Positions 20,410 to 33,207 of a DNA stretch of 64,000 nucleotides are shown here, piece by piece. Every line of letters begins with the position of its first letter. Positions within the stretch are counted from its first letter, which is position 1. This DNA is from Cladopsammia gracilis (lineage: Eukaryota > Cnidaria > Anthozoa > Scleractinia > Dendrophylliidae), in contig JAJGOT010000308.1 in the NCBI GenBank assembly GCA_022457155.1, positions 541,001 to 605,000 on the forward strand, read 5' to 3'. The position numbers and the translations under genes are program-made. The notes below the pieces were generated by a model. That model saw only the letters and a list, made by a program, of their open reading frames with translations. It was not told where the DNA came from and made no database searches.

Positions 20410-23312
20410 GAAGTGATGTAATGATCGTTTTAATTAATCACAACTGCAAGTTTGAAGTAATGTGATACAACTCAACTCAACAATTTCGGGAATGACAGCG
20501 AATTTTATTTTTTATTTTTTTTGTTTTTCATTTTTTTTCCGAACCACTGGTTGTTTGTTTGAACAAGCAAGTGTTCTTTTCACAGTTTCTAAACGTGACT
20601 GATGAAATTTCCCGCTACTCGTGCTGATTCATAAAGCCCGCGGGGATTAAGGCAAAATCTGTTCCCTTCTCTACTCCAAGAGACCTTTTTTCATGACCCT
20701 GATTAAGAGTGCAGCCCAAATATAACACCCTGTTCAAGATTAAGAACATCAGGATCTCCTTTTTAAAGCGACGGCACTCTAAAGAGCTTTAAGAGAACTG
20801 AATTCACATGTGGAGAAGCAAAACTGCGTTTGTTTGTGGGTTGTCTGCATTGTTTTTCGTTTCCCATTCAGAACTTTTTTATATAAACATCATAGAGTTA
20901 GATAAAAAAGTTGTTGGTGCCACATTGAAGACTTCGCACAGCCAACGTTCACACCCTGTTCATGGCTCCCCGTACGGTTCAGAAAGACACCCTGTTAAAG
21001 ACGCTAAATAGTGAAATTACTGTAAACCATACCCTGTTGGGCGGCACATACCCGTTTAGGCCAAATAAGGGAGTGCAAACGGGATTAAAATGGTCTATCC
21101 AATCACATTAGTGTCTGTTACTGACACAAAAAATTGCACGCGACAAAGACGCGATGTTTGCCTGAAATGCACTGAAATGATTTTCGTCAATAAGCAAGTA
21201 AAGACCATCTTCTTATAAGCCTGAATCAACATATCCTTTTATTCCTTGATCCATCGGCGTTCGGTCACAGCTTTTTAAAGCAAACCTTCCGATCCTTGAA
21301 GTTTTCGCCGGGTCTTTCATGGTCTATGTTTGAAGCCCAGAACCCTACGGCAAAACAATTTTCGAATTTTAGAGCTAAGGAATCGTAAATAAATAAATAA
21401 ACAAAAGCCTGAATCAATCAGTCCTATGTTAGAAAGCGCGATAGAAGGAAAGAAAGATTAACATTTTATTTATTCATTATCTTTAACTTTTGACTTTTTA
21501 TTTTGAACTGTTTTCTTGATGCTTATCATGACCTATCGCTGATCCCCGATCCCTGATCCGTGTTCCTCGATCCTTGATCCCCAATCCTCCTCTTCCAGGC
21601 ACGGGAGAAATTCAACTTTGTTATAGCTAATTACTTGGGCGTAGCGACCAAGTATTAAAATGCAGTTTGGTCGTCCACAAATGTGCAGTATTGCGCAACT
21701 CTGGGGATGGCGGGATTGTTCAAACCTTCACCGCGATCACACGTCCGAGGCGTTTTTCGTTTTATTTGGTGGGATTCATTTAGTATTAAGTGGAAGCGTG
21801 GGCAAGGATGTATAAAATAATTAGTTTATGTAACTATCTTTTCATCTTTCCGGCTCAAAATAACGAGCTTTTTTCGATCGTTGAAAACTGATCAAAACGC
21901 TTCGTGCCTGAGCAAAATTGTGTTGGCAAATGGCGCCGACAGTTCTGCGGTTCATAGTTTTCAAACGCTTAGAACTTTTTTAGTAAACTTTCAAAACGTT
22001 TAGTGAGTTGACAGTGTATTGTTAATATATGAAACTTTTAATAAACAGTAAAAATGACAACCTTAACTTTGAAGTACTTTGATTAACGTTTGCAAATTTC
22101 TCTCGTTTGACCGCAGTGGAGTACTGTTTGTTGATGCGAGGCGAACGTCACAAAGTGCGAGTTGTGTTTTCTCTGTTGCATCTAACAGTTTCATATTCAA
22201 TATGCGTAAGGAAATTACTCAAGAAGACACTGCGAAAGTATTTGGCACTCGCGATTTAATTCTACGATACCTTCATGACGGAAACCCGCTAAAACATGTT
22301 TAAACGAACATGAAGAAGATAATTTAGACGAATACATACATAGCGCTTATTTAATAAGAAGTGAACAGTGGACAGCGAAGGAAGAAATATAAGCGTGGTA
22401 GGAATCCCAATTAATTTCACTTCTTTCGGTTGTTTGCTTTTCATTAATTTTGATTTCGTGAAGTTGAAGGAACAGAACAGCCAACTGAAACTTTGGGTGC
22501 AAAAATTCACCGCCGAGAGAAGATGTAAACAATGCACGCGGTGTCTTGCGAGACGTTTCTTGCGAGTTTTGCTTCCGCTAGCTAGTTAGTTTCTCGGGCG
22601 AAAATAACCTTAAAGCGATCGCTTTTTCATTTAATTTTCTTTTCTGTGTTTCGGATACAGAGGAATAAAAACTGGATATATTTTCGTGTGTCTGATTGCG
22701 AGATGTTTTATGAAACAGCTGCGTTATGCGTTACTGGAAAGGTTTCAAATTACTTTCACATTATGCAAATTGCAACATTTTTACCTCAACTGAAAAAATA
22801 TATTTCAAAGGGCTAAATTTGTTTCTCTCCTCCAAAATTATCACTTCTGTCGTTAACTTTGATTAAATTTATGTTTCATTCAAACTTTATTACAATAACG
22901 GCGGGAATACTTCCAGCAAAACTTTCAATTGGAAAAGTTGTTTTGACCTCGGGCCGGACCAGGCAATTACATCATGGCTTCGAAAAGCCACTTTGCGGCT
23001 ACATTTGCATTCACTTCAAAAGTGTCGGAAACACAGACCAGCTAGTTACAAGATTTAGCTAAAACCAATAACAACCATCGGGAAACTCTGACATACGGCC
23101 TTTTTTTTTTTTCAACGGTAAGTACAAAGTAGGCATCGATTTGTATTTTTCAGTATGTACTCGTCTTTTGACACAGTGGACACGCTACTTTAATAATTTG
23201 CGTGCGATCTCGCACTCTAAGTGTACTGTGTCTTCTTGTTTTAGACGGTTAACGCGCTTCTTTGTTAGACTGCTCACACTATCCGAATACTCCCTATCAT
23301 CAAACCGTGAAA
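20410..23312. other. Long intronic stretch without supported genes
   Basis: There are T-rich runs near 20500 and a small GATCCCTGATCC-type tandem near 21540-21590. Otherwise I see no recognisable element in about 2.9 kb. The short frames have no family support. Confidence 0.5.
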
Positions 23313-23405
23313 TAACGTGCATGCAGATTCCCAAGACAATTATTCTCCAATATGCCTAATACAACGACGCCCAAGTATACGCTCCCACAGCGTCTTGTTT
23401 GATAC
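23313..23405 (-). repeat. Dispersed repeat, copy 2 (inverted relative to 6370-6464)
   Basis: The complement matches 6370-6464. The core ACAACGACGCCCAAGTATAC is shared exactly with the complement of that copy. Confidence 0.75.
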
Positions 23406-24110
23406 TATATTCCCACGCCGTGTGATAGGTTATACTGACCAAACTGAACGGTTGTGCTGGTGGTGGGAGCTAATTTACAGGGATTCTGACAGGATGCGGG
23501 AAAAAAAAATTAAAATTGTGCGGGAAATAACGTCGACGCAATCCTGTGACCAACCAAATATTCAATCATCAGTGTTCTAGCCAGGCCAGAAAATTATGAC
23601 AGGGAGGAAATTCTGCATAAATAAAAAATACAAATAGATGTTTTACCTTGGCGGGGGGATTAAAATGTACCCAGCAATCGCCAATTTGCGGCTGTTTTTG
23701 TTCACCAAAGTTTTTTGTCTCAACAACACGATGAACAACACGATGAACTCGATCGGGTAAAACCGAAATACCACCTCAAAATAAAATATTTCCGATCTGA
23801 GCGAGTTCCTTTTTTGAAAAATCCGTACATTTTAAGTAGTTTGAATAATTTCCAGTAAAGGTTCACACAATTTCTTCGAAAGTTTGCTGCAAAAACACAA
23901 CCCCAAGATGTATGCAATTTGCGTGCGAAATGTAATTCAATAGCATGTTTGTTTTCATTTTCCTGTATAAAAACGTCTTTCACTTGATTGAAAAAATGAA
24001 ATCCAGTATTCTGATCAGAACTTAATAATTTTCTCCTATCAATCCGAAGTTCTAGCGCTTTAATAGTTTGTTTGTCGATTCGCAAACTTGATTGATCAGT
24101 TCTTTGCAAT

Positions 24111-24430
24111 CAAAGGGCTCTTAAAGCCATCTCGTTAATGCGAGAGAATGTAAGGTTAATAAACAACAACAACAACAACAAGAATTGGAAAAGTTGGGTG
24201 CCTTTGATAGGTAAATGTAGTAAAGACGTGATAGGTAATATGTGTAAAGCTGCTAAATGGTTTATTGAAGTTGAAAGATTGAAAATACCTGTAGGTCTAA
24301 TCGTAGAGTTAGACATTGCAGTCATAGAGGGCTTAAGGGCTCTTTTACGAGCCACCAAATCAATAAAAGTCATGAGCAACAAAATAATCACGAGTATGAA
24401 TGTAAATAATTTTCATGTTAATTTAGCGTA
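24111..24430 (+). repeat. Repeat U, copy 1 (diverged)
   Basis: Begins AAAGGGCTCTTAAAGCCATC as in U at 54012 and 61971. After an (AAC)n run it diverges, then matches again around AAAAGTCATGAGCAAC and GAATGTAAATAATTTT. The opening could be translated as ALKAISLMRENVRL, like the end of a retroelement ORF, so U may be a retroelement 3' end. Confidence 0.65.
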
Positions 24431-26780
24431 TTTGTTCAAAATAGTCTTCATTTTACAGCTGAGGGGAAACTTTAACTTGATTATATTAAGCGAATGAGCC
24501 GAGGCCAATTTGGTTGCTACGGGGGGAAATTATGAGGAGGGATGGGGGTGGCAAAACTACTTAGATTCAATCTATCTTTAGAGAGCCCTTTTACTTAGTT
24601 AATTTTCTTTGTTTTGTATCAGTCACAGTATTTTAGAAGCAATGACTTGTATGAAATTACAATGGCGATTTTCTTATCAATCGAAATTTGGGAAAGATGT
24701 TCGAAGGTTAAAAAATATTTACTATCTTTATTTATTGATATTTAAACAAAACTAAAACATATTGCAACGATTTTCATTTGGGATTAAAATTGATTTACTA
24801 GCAATGTTTTTAAACAGCCAATTAATATGTGCAGTGTATATGTGGATGTATGAGACAAAACAAGAACTTTGTGCATGTGAATAAGTTCAGTAAAAAGACT
24901 TCAGTATAAAAGGAATGTTTTATCTAAATACTTCACTAAGGTAGACTATTGTAAAAAAGGCAAATGAAAATATTTTACTTGTCGCTTTTTCCGTCAACTA
25001 AAAAATTGTGTACCTTCGGGCAGAATGGTGTCTCTTGTAGGAATAGAGCTGGCGATTAGATTTTGTTTCCTTTTATAGCCGAAGCTGTTTTCAAAACATC
25101 TCGGCTTAAAGAAGCCTTGGTAAAAACGACAAGCGACGTGGCCCCGAAAATTGCCGACATGAGACGTTCTGAACAGCGAGAAACGGCTCGATTCCGCTTC
25201 AAAAATACGACAAATTACGACAGCGACTTTAGAAGGTTGTGCAATTTACCAATAAAAATTAAACATTATTGACCATATCGTTCATATCAACACCCGACGG
25301 CCAACGGTCTGTTTTACATGTAATGATCAATTTGTTATTGAAACGTCTACCAACCTCGTTCCCAAGGCCCCTATCTTCCTCTCTCTTGGATCGGACGTGC
25401 AGTTAGAGTACACCCTAGACTCCCGGTAAACACATACATATCCGTGACCTTTGATTTTTGATTTTTTTGGCGCAAATTGGTTTTAACAAGCTTAATAATT
25501 TTCCTTCGAGCATTTTTATTTTAAAAAGAGACTTTTCTTTTGATCTTGATGAAAAATTGCACTTTATCAAATAAAGACAAATAAGTGACAGGTCACGCGA
25601 GTGGTTTCCGTTCGAATTACACGCACCGGCTCCCCCGACGGTGTCAATTTGCGCGAGGGCAAAAGTAACGACCCTCCCCTCGGGTGAATGTCATTTTGTC
25701 TCTGTGACGCGGTCGCTAAGCTTTAGTATTTCGTGGTACAGCCGTTTGGATCGCGGACAACGGCGAAGCGAAGATGGCCAGAATCGCTCCAAAACGGAGC
25801 CCTTTTAGAGACCGTGAAAGGGAATTTGGAAGCTAGCACGAATCGCACGGGTAGACATTTAACCTGCGGCCTCACTGGTGGCAATTCGGGGAGCTTGAGT
25901 TGAATTGTTTAGAATTTATTGGCTTTCGCGTGGCGAGGGTTCGCTCAGAGGTCTCCAGCCTTCCCTTCTTTTATAGTGGATAGTGGGGCGAGTGACAAAA
26001 GTTGTAAAAATGCATTTAAACCGGTCAGGATACATCAAGAGACAATAAAGTAAAGGTGAGAAGACTTTAGTGTGTAATATTTTCGATTTTTCTATCGCTT
26101 ATCAATTCCGTGACAAATCGTATTATTACCTAGTATATTTCATTACTGTGTACTGGCTTCGAGTCACTCACATCACGATTGGTCTGCCTGTGGGATCATC
26201 CAATTTAAATCTTTGATGTGTGCCACAACGCATCGGATAAATGTTTACGCTTATCCGCGTTTGTAGATCTTTATATATATAAGATATAAACATCTAAGAA
26301 TTTTACGGAGATTTTAAAGAAGAAAAGAACTGATCCATGACCTATGGTCGCTACAATGTCTGTCATTGATCGATCAGATTCCGTTCACGCATATTCATTG
26401 CTATTTTAAGACTTAAATTCAGTCAGGAAGTCAAGACAAAAAAGTGCATATCCTTAGAATTCCTCTATTCGTCAAAGAAAGAATTGAGCAAATATATATT
26501 TTTCCAACCTTAATTTCATTTTTAAGACAGTTTTGAGATTCGCTCTTTCCTGTTCTTTATAATTCCACAAAGATAACAAGTATCGCAGAACATTCATAAT
26601 CCATCGGACAAAATTATCAACAAAAGCCAGAGAAACTTTTGATAACTCAGACGTCAGATGTGGGTGGGCTGAAATATCTGTTTTCCGCTTAGTTGTCAAT
26701 GCTTGTTAAAGGAAATATTTCACGCAGTTGTGTATGTTGTTATCGATATCGATATGAAATGTTTTGGAAAGTGAAGCGGT
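24431..26780. other. Intronic stretch, nothing recognised
   Basis: AT-rich sequence with a moderately GC-richer island at 25600-26050 holding several CG dinucleotides. No gene or repeat could be assigned. Confidence 0.5.
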
Positions 26781-28059
26781 TTCATTATGTAACAGTACGC
26801 AAAAGACGCAAAAATTTAAGCCATTGAAGGCTTGCCGCAATTCCATTCAACCGTCATCATTATAAGCCAAAAAATAAACACAACTATGACATGTTTACCA
26901 TACTATTGCACAATCAAACCGCTTGGCCAATCATAATGCAGAACGTAGCTAATACAGGAAATCGCCTGCTGCTGAGTTGACCTCTGATACGCTTGGTTAA
27001 TTGCACGCTTACTTGTAACTCTAAAATTTTCTTTCCACTTGTGATCGAGTGCATTGTTATTTAGAAGTTGCTGAAACCAATTCTGTGGTCGTGGAAATAC
27101 CCAAGCCCTCCTTGGCGACGAGCAAGTTCGTGACGAGCTCCTAAATGTAAATAAAACGCCGACAAACCTTGAAGATAGCGTAGTTGAAGGCGTCTTCTTC
27201 GGTGTCTTCTCGCAAAAAAAAAAATGCCGGATTGTTATATTTATCAAATGATAAGCAGGAGAATGACTGAAATTAAACTTACAAGATCTCGATTCGTGTC
27301 ATCCATGTCGATCTGTACGTTTTCGCGCATAAACTGCAGTGTCAGTGAACTCATATCTTATTATATTTTACCCTGGGGGGTCTTTTACTGTGTAACCGCA
27401 TCCCCAAGGGTAAGATGAAACCTGAGATAAACCGAACCCAAGCCATTAACCCTTGGGAAGGCCCCAAACCCAAGGTGTGTGTAACCACAACTCAATAGAA
27501 AAAAACGCAAAGTTCATGCTATTTTGCTCTGCCATACCGCTCATATTAACACACAAACTTTCCTGTCCCATTTAACTTTCTTATAACCTCTCCATTAGTA
27601 AAATACACCGTGAAATTCTCAAACTACGTTTCCCAAGAAAACGCATTTAACCTATTTTTACCCTTTTAAAGTAGCTATAATGGCTTTACGACAAATGATT
27701 GAAACTGATAGGTAACGTGAGATATCGAAATTTAAGAAGAACTAATATCTTTGCGGTAACGTAATGTGAGATATGACAAGTTCATCACAAGTTCTGACAT
27801 CCCAATACCCTAGGGAAATTAACAATAGGTCCGGGGGTGCTCCCCAAACATTTTAGTGGCAGTATGTGACGCCCTTCTTGAAATCCTAACCGCTTTAACC
27901 AACCATATCCTCAATACCCTAATATAGCTTCTATAAAGAAGGAACAAGAAACCCCCCCGGACAAAAGTCCACAAAATTTTGTTAACAACTTTTGTCCCTT
28001 TTTAGTACTCGACTTCAAAGTCTCGCTTAATGCGCAAGCGCATTAACGAGATAAAAATG
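26781..28059 (-). mobile_element. Repeat V copy 1: PIF/Harbinger-derived, gene remnant
   Basis: A segment of about 1.28 kb recurs in inverted orientation at 54752-56040. One end holds a palindrome, TTAATGCGCAAGCGCATTAA (about 28028-28050); the other ends AACAGTACGCAAAAGACG. On the minus strand it carries the first exons of a HARBI1-like gene: ATG at 27354, a 24-codon exon ending at a GTAAGT donor, and a later exon with PRRAWVFPRPQNWFQQLL and KWKENFRV. The catalytic DDE part is missing, so it is non-autonomous. Confidence 0.7.
27020..27354 (-). pseudogene. Truncated HARBI1-like transposase, N-terminal exons only
   Basis: Exon 1 is 27354-27283 (MSSLTLQFMRENVQIDMDDT at its start), followed by donor GTAAGT. 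A possible small middle exon is near 27220-27180. The next begins after TTTACATTTAG at about 27140 and contains RRAWVFPRPQNWFQ, ALDHKWKENFRV, the conserved N-terminal part of Harbinger transposases. The nuclease domain (DDE) does not follow. The same truncation is seen in the copy at 54.7-56.0 kb, so it precedes the spread of this subfamily. Confidence 0.6.
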
Positions 28060-28396
28060 ATTCATACAGAGTGACATTCATTTCTGCGCGACGGTATTTC
28101 TTCTTCGGTCCCCGACATATTAAACTGAAAGAGGAAGCGAAAACGCTCGAAAAAATATCAACAGGCTGCTAAGAAAAACGACATAATGTCTGGAAAACGA
28201 CAACTAAAAAGCTACGCGAAAAATTCGGTAGGAAGTCGGATCACGGAGACAATACAGTGCATTGGAATGTAAAATTTTCACTTTATCATTCCTGAAATGC
28301 GAAAAGACGGTTTTATTGTCAGTCATACTATCTTTTATCCGTTTTTCTTTATATAAAAAAGATCTTGTTCTACTATTAACGACGTTCTAAGTAAAA

Positions 28397-28484
28397 ACGG
28401 TAACTCAGACTTAACTCAAACTTAACTCAAACCTAACTCAAACTTAACTCAAACTCAACTCAAACTCAACTTAACTCTTAACTC
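28397..28484 (+). repeat. AACTCAAACTT minisatellite
   Basis: About 8 units of 11-12 bp, complementary in sense to 16866-16924. Confidence 0.85.
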
Positions 28485-28550
28485 GGTAAATAGTCGATCC
28501 CTTATTGACTGAGGCGATAAGGTAAATTAGCCACCGTATAAAGATTCAAG

Positions 28551-28590
28551 AAAGCTGACGTTTTGAGTGTTAGCCCTCCATCAGAGTGAA
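28551..28590 (-). ncRNA. Degenerate hammerhead-ribozyme-like motif
   Basis: The minus strand reads CTGATGG, a hairpin GAGGGCTAACACTC, then AAAACGTCAGC. Layout and spacing match a hammerhead core (CUGANGA, stem II, GAAA). Two core bases differ (A9 to G, G12 to A), so it is probably inactive. Hammerheads are known from the repeats of Penelope-like retroelements. Confidence 0.4.
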
Positions 28591-30161
28591 TTCCTTGATT
28601 TTATTGATTTCCTGATCCAAGATAGTGACTCCATTTGACGGCGATCAGCAAGGCTCACCATAGGCTTGCCCGTTGCTTCGCATGTTCAGTATGGGTGGAG
28701 GGGAATTGTCACGGATTCGCTTGTGCGGCCCAGGTTCACTTCCGGTCTACTTGAAAACATTTGCCCGACATTATGGATCTAGGAATCGTTGGCAGAAAAT
28801 GCTCATTTTCAGCGTAATATGCGATGATTTTCAAAAAACCAGACATGTTTTATGGTGGAAGTGAAATAGTTCTTTAACTGTCGCTGAAAAAATCGTCGAT
28901 TGGATGGATTTTTGGGACGCAAATCGCCTCCAAGTTTTGTCGATCTCAAACCGAGTGTTTTGCTTTGACTCTGTGACCCTAACAAAGCTAGGGAAAACAG
29001 TGGCGACAAAAAGAAACCCCAAAGGACAAGAGAATACGCCAGAGGCGAGTTTAATAGTGTCGCTTTATTGAATTAATGTCTAAATTTTGCTTTATTTTCC
29101 GTTCGAAATCTACGTTATTTTTTCCCCCTATGTCTTATAAAGCGCTCACATTTTCAACAGCCGCCGTGTAATACCACTTTCAATACCGCTTTCATTGAAG
29201 AGTCACATCCTGACTCACACAACGCTAATAATTTAAAATCCTTTGCTTTCTTGGACGTGAGCAATATTCCAGCGACAACAAGTGCACCATGAAGACAGAA
29301 TCAGAGCAAGTTTTGTTGTCTGCGATGAATTTTGCTTCATGCCATGACTTAGAAATTGTATCCTCGAAATGAACACGTTTATGGGATTTCAGCCACTCTT
29401 TCATGCTCTTTTCGGCATACCAAATATTCGTTTTCGTCTCGAGTTTCTTCGTTTACCACTGTGACCACCGCCACTAGTCGATGCCATTTTGAAATTGATG
29501 GTTCAACTTGAAAAATTTAGGCTAAACTTTTCAAGTTTCGATTAGAAAAACTCGTGTATTTGCCCTCGTGACAGTGTCCCTTTAATATGTAGTTTTTTCC
29601 ACCCAGCCCTTCAATTACTTAGTACATTGTTTTTAAACGATTCAGGTGTCCACTGGATTTTGTAAAATGGTTAATTTTACTCTTGACTACTGCTTGTATC
29701 ACAGTGCTGTGAATTTGTTGTTTAAAACACAAGTTCTCGTGTTATATATCAAACACAAATTAAAGTATTTTATTACGTCATCTCCAATGAAAAAACAACA
29801 TGCAGCCACGTTTTTTTTAACCAACTTCAAGGTTTGGATACCTGATAAAACTCTTTTTTGAGTGTTTGATGTAGCTTCATATTGGACCATTAATTATTCT
29901 TGGAGAAACTCAAAGCACAAGTTAATTGACCCAGGTTTATGGTAATTACATGTTAATCACATATCCATGAACCTCCTTCATGGTTGTGATTTCCTTTTTG
30001 TTCTCTTTATGAATTATTAAATGAGCTTGAGAAATGTATTTCTATATTTCAACTTGAGCCGTGATAACAGTGGATAAAAATCGAAAGCCACTTTATAATG
30101 TAGATTTCCACTGCACTTGTCATGTATTTTTTTATTCTATTATTTGTTATTATTAAAACAG
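28591..30161. other. Intron end, nothing recognised
   Basis: AT-rich sequence up to the acceptor TTATTAAAACAG. No gene or repeat is assigned. Confidence 0.5.
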
Positions 30162-30236
30162 ATTCGTCCATATGTGAATGGAGCCTTGTACAGCATACTG
30201 GCACTACCAGCCGTAAAGGAAGAGGCAAGAGCCTTG
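30162..30236 (+). CDS. ARMC9: ARMC9-like exon ([11 protein letters not shown] segment)
   Basis: 75 nt, 25 codons, acceptor TTAAAACAG, donor GTAAGC. It encodes [20 protein letters not shown] plus EARAL, the most recognisable armadillo-end block of ARMC9. It joins in phase 0 to the 5654-5730 exon and to 32418. Confidence 0.9.
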
Positions 30237-31801
30237 GTAAGCTACTTCTGTTTCTAAGAGTGGTTTAAATTGTTATGAATGAAACAAGTATTCATAAATA
30301 TCACATAACCCAAGCAATTACACCATGGTGAATACCTTTCAAAAAATTTGTAACCATAATTACACCATTTGCTATTCATTGCCAGGCAATAAATTTTCAT
30401 TCAGAGCATCAAACAATCATTCATTAAAATGAATGTGATCATTTTAGAAAAAGAAAGAATTGTTTCATTAATTTTTTTTATGAGCATGCAAAAACAAGTT
30501 TTGCATTATGATTAACATTCCTTCATTTTGTTAGGATTTGTTGAGTATGGTATCGTTTGTGAAGTATGTTTCAACCTTCACTCAAAAGCATTGCCTTTCT
30601 TTGCAGACAGGGAGAAACGAGCCATGCCTTCGATCAGTTCAGCCGGCATGGGTGCGCAGGAAAATGCCTGCAAGTCTAAAACAGCCAAAGCATTGTTCTG
30701 GGAACTCACGCATCTGTGAGACGGTTTCTCTTGAATTTAAAGAGCAGTATGGTTCTTACATGAAAAAAAGAAACTTTTCTCTCTCTTTCTTTTTCAAACA
30801 ACAGTCGAGAATCTTAGGAGCAAAAAATATGATTACTAGATAACCTCCATCGGCAATTTTTTCTCAATTTAGTTCTTATTATTTTCCCCCTCTAAAATAA
30901 CAACAAAGCCATTAAAGAGGTTCTATTTGTTTTATCAGTAGCTTATCAGTTATGTGCTTCTGATTTTATCGCATGCAATGTTTTTAACTCATATACAGAT
31001 GTTTTTAACTCATATACAGATATAATGTTATTTTGTTTTGTTTGCCCAAAATTATGCACCGTTTAATTTGTTTACGTGCAAACGGTTATCTCAGTTAAGT
31101 GGCCAGTTTTTGCGGAATAGCTTGAAAGAAATCAAACAGTTAAAAAGTACTCGATTATCATTAAAGTGGAATGCAGAATAGGCGAATTCAAAAGACAAAA
31201 GTCAGAGGTTGAAGTCCGTTTTTTGAATAACAAGAAACCTTATGCAACACCAGAGCCGAATTCATCTAAACTGATGTTTCTTTGTTTTCATTCAATGAAA
31301 ATATAAATCTAAAACGTAAACATCTTTTTTCTTTTTTTTTTCTTCTTTTGAAGTCTTTTTTTAATTTTTTTCACTGAAGTTTTTGCATGAAGTTGCATCG
31401 TATTAACACAATGACAATTTATCAGTTAATCCCGCAGTTAATCTTCCACGGACTGAAGAACGTGCCAGTAATAAAACTAAATGAATTAGGAATTATTTCC
31501 TTTTATTCAAAATTTCCGTCAAACAAATTTGAACTCACTGTACTTTGTTCATTCACACTTTGTTGAAATTTATTGTTGAAATCAGCCCTGAGAAATACGT
31601 AAAAACTGTAGCTACGTGAAAACCAAACGCCCTACGCTTCCCGTTGAAATTGTAAAAACTTGAGCACTTATAATTATTTGCAAAAAATAGTTACACAGCT
31701 AAAACTGATGGTCACAAGAAAGATTAATGTGATACTGTAAAATCAGGTTATCAGAAAAATTATTAAACAAATGCTTTAACTCATAAAAAGACAGTTTTTA
31801 A

Positions 31802-32010
31802 CCCGAGAATATGCGCAAGCGTAATGAAGGGGTTATTGGTAACAGTGACTAATTTACTCACCACTCACTCACTCACTCCTTCCAACAGCTGTAAACTTAG
31901 TGACGTAATGCTTTGTTATGAATGTGTTTCATAACAAGAACAGCATGAATCCAGCAATAGCAACTAATTTGTTGTAAACGAATATAAACAACAATAAGCT
32001 TAAAGATGTT
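31802..32010 (+). repeat. Dispersed repeat, direct copy of 16540-16745
   Basis: See 16540. It contains a CACTCACT run and GCAACTAATTTGTTGTAAAC. Confidence 0.75.
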
Positions 32011-32267
32011 TCGCATTTGGAGTCTTAAATGCAACATTGAAATCGATCTAAAAGGATTTTGCAATCGAGACACACGTTTTGATGCGTATCTACCTTAAAA
32101 TAACAAAATTTAGTCTTAATTGAGCATGTGTTCCTTGATAGTCTTGTGGGCTAGCGCCGGGATTTGTACTCGGGAGGCCCAGGTTCAATTCACTCAACAG
32201 CGTTTTTTTCCGAACTGGATATTATGAAAGTGATTTACCTTTTTTTGCGTTTGTCAAAAATGCTTAC

Positions 32268-32395
32268 ATAATTTTTAAAAAATATCGAACCATGTCAGTG
32301 TGAAAACATAAGCTTACCGCAATATTGCATTACGTGTTAGCATTTCTTATTCACGGTTGGCTCTTAGGAGCCTTTGATTTCTGTTTCAGATCCTT
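32268..32395 (-). repeat. Dispersed repeat, inverted copy of 17195-17320
   Basis: Ends 22 bp before an ARMC9-like exon, so it includes or abuts the branch-point region of that intron. Confidence 0.7.
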
Positions 32396-32417
32396 ACTGT
32401 TTGGTTCTATCTTACAG

Positions 32418-32508
32418 GGAATGGAGGAGATCCTTGAGTGTTTCCTTAAAGATGACAACCCTGATATGACTAGACAGATCCAGTTTATCATTAAACAACT
32501 CAACTCTG
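32418..32508 (+). CDS. ARMC9: ARMC9-like exon (FIIKQLNS segment)
   Basis: 91 nt after the acceptor TTCTATCTTACAG. It encodes [20 protein letters not shown] and [10 protein letters not shown] plus one base of the next codon. The donor is GTTAGG, a non-consensus but plausible 5' site. The phase-1 split codon G|AT is completed at 39978. It matches the block following EEARAL in ARMC9. Confidence 0.9.
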
Positions 32509-33207
32509 GTTAGGAATGTAATAATTATACAATCATACTGCATACATTATTTCATGCAACTGTTGCAAGTTGTTTGTTAAGGTGCCTGTAACCCCCAAAA
32601 CGTGTTTTGGCCAGAATAAATCTCTGTATTACACTAAGCAAATGTTGCCAAGTGAAGTGGAGACTTGGGCTTGTGATGTCAATCCAAGAGTCAATTTTGG
32701 CAGTCATTCTGACATGTTGCATTCAGCCACATATTTGTTTTATACTTGGAGAGGAAAAAAAACTTTATCTTAATTTACCCAGTTTAATTGTTTATTCCAC
32801 TTGTTTATGTGACGATGGGCTCAAGATATGTTGGTTTAAACTCCAGCTCAGATTCAGATCCCATAGATCAAGACTGAAACAAAGCAGAAGAAGCCTACAC
32901 AGATGAGCTGTTGGAAGACAAAGAATGATTAGCACAAAGAAGGAGACTGGAGGAAGAACTAGAGAAGAATCTTGAACAATGACTCAACCAAACCATAGCA
33001 ACTTTGTTAAAACCGAAAGCTGTAGCAATGAAAGCTGTTAGTTGTTTTCACACACTAAGTGATTGTCATACTGTGTCATTGGAGACGGTAGATAATATTT
33101 AAGGAAGATGGAGTGAGATTGCTTCTGATTGGAATGTATTTTCATGTGACCATTTATTAATTCAGATCTTTTGTTGTTCACAATTGACCATCTACATGTA
33201 TCCATTT

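Noticed and set aside
24138..24497. 119-codon frame with an Asn run
   Set aside because: The Asn run is an (AAC)n tail and the rest is a diverged copy of repeat U, which is not coding elsewhere.
25600..26050. CpG-richer stretch as a promoter or first exon
   Set aside because: No start codon context, frame or splice site could be supported.
27224..27418. Open frame nearly identical to one at 55391-55624
   Set aside because: It is conserved only because both copies of repeat V are similar. The real coding signal (Harbinger first exon with splice donor) is on the other strand.
32815..33000. Glu/Arg-rich coding-like stretch after an ARMC9-like exon
   Set aside because: It contains several stops, lacks splice signals and does not fit ARMC9. 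Left as intron.
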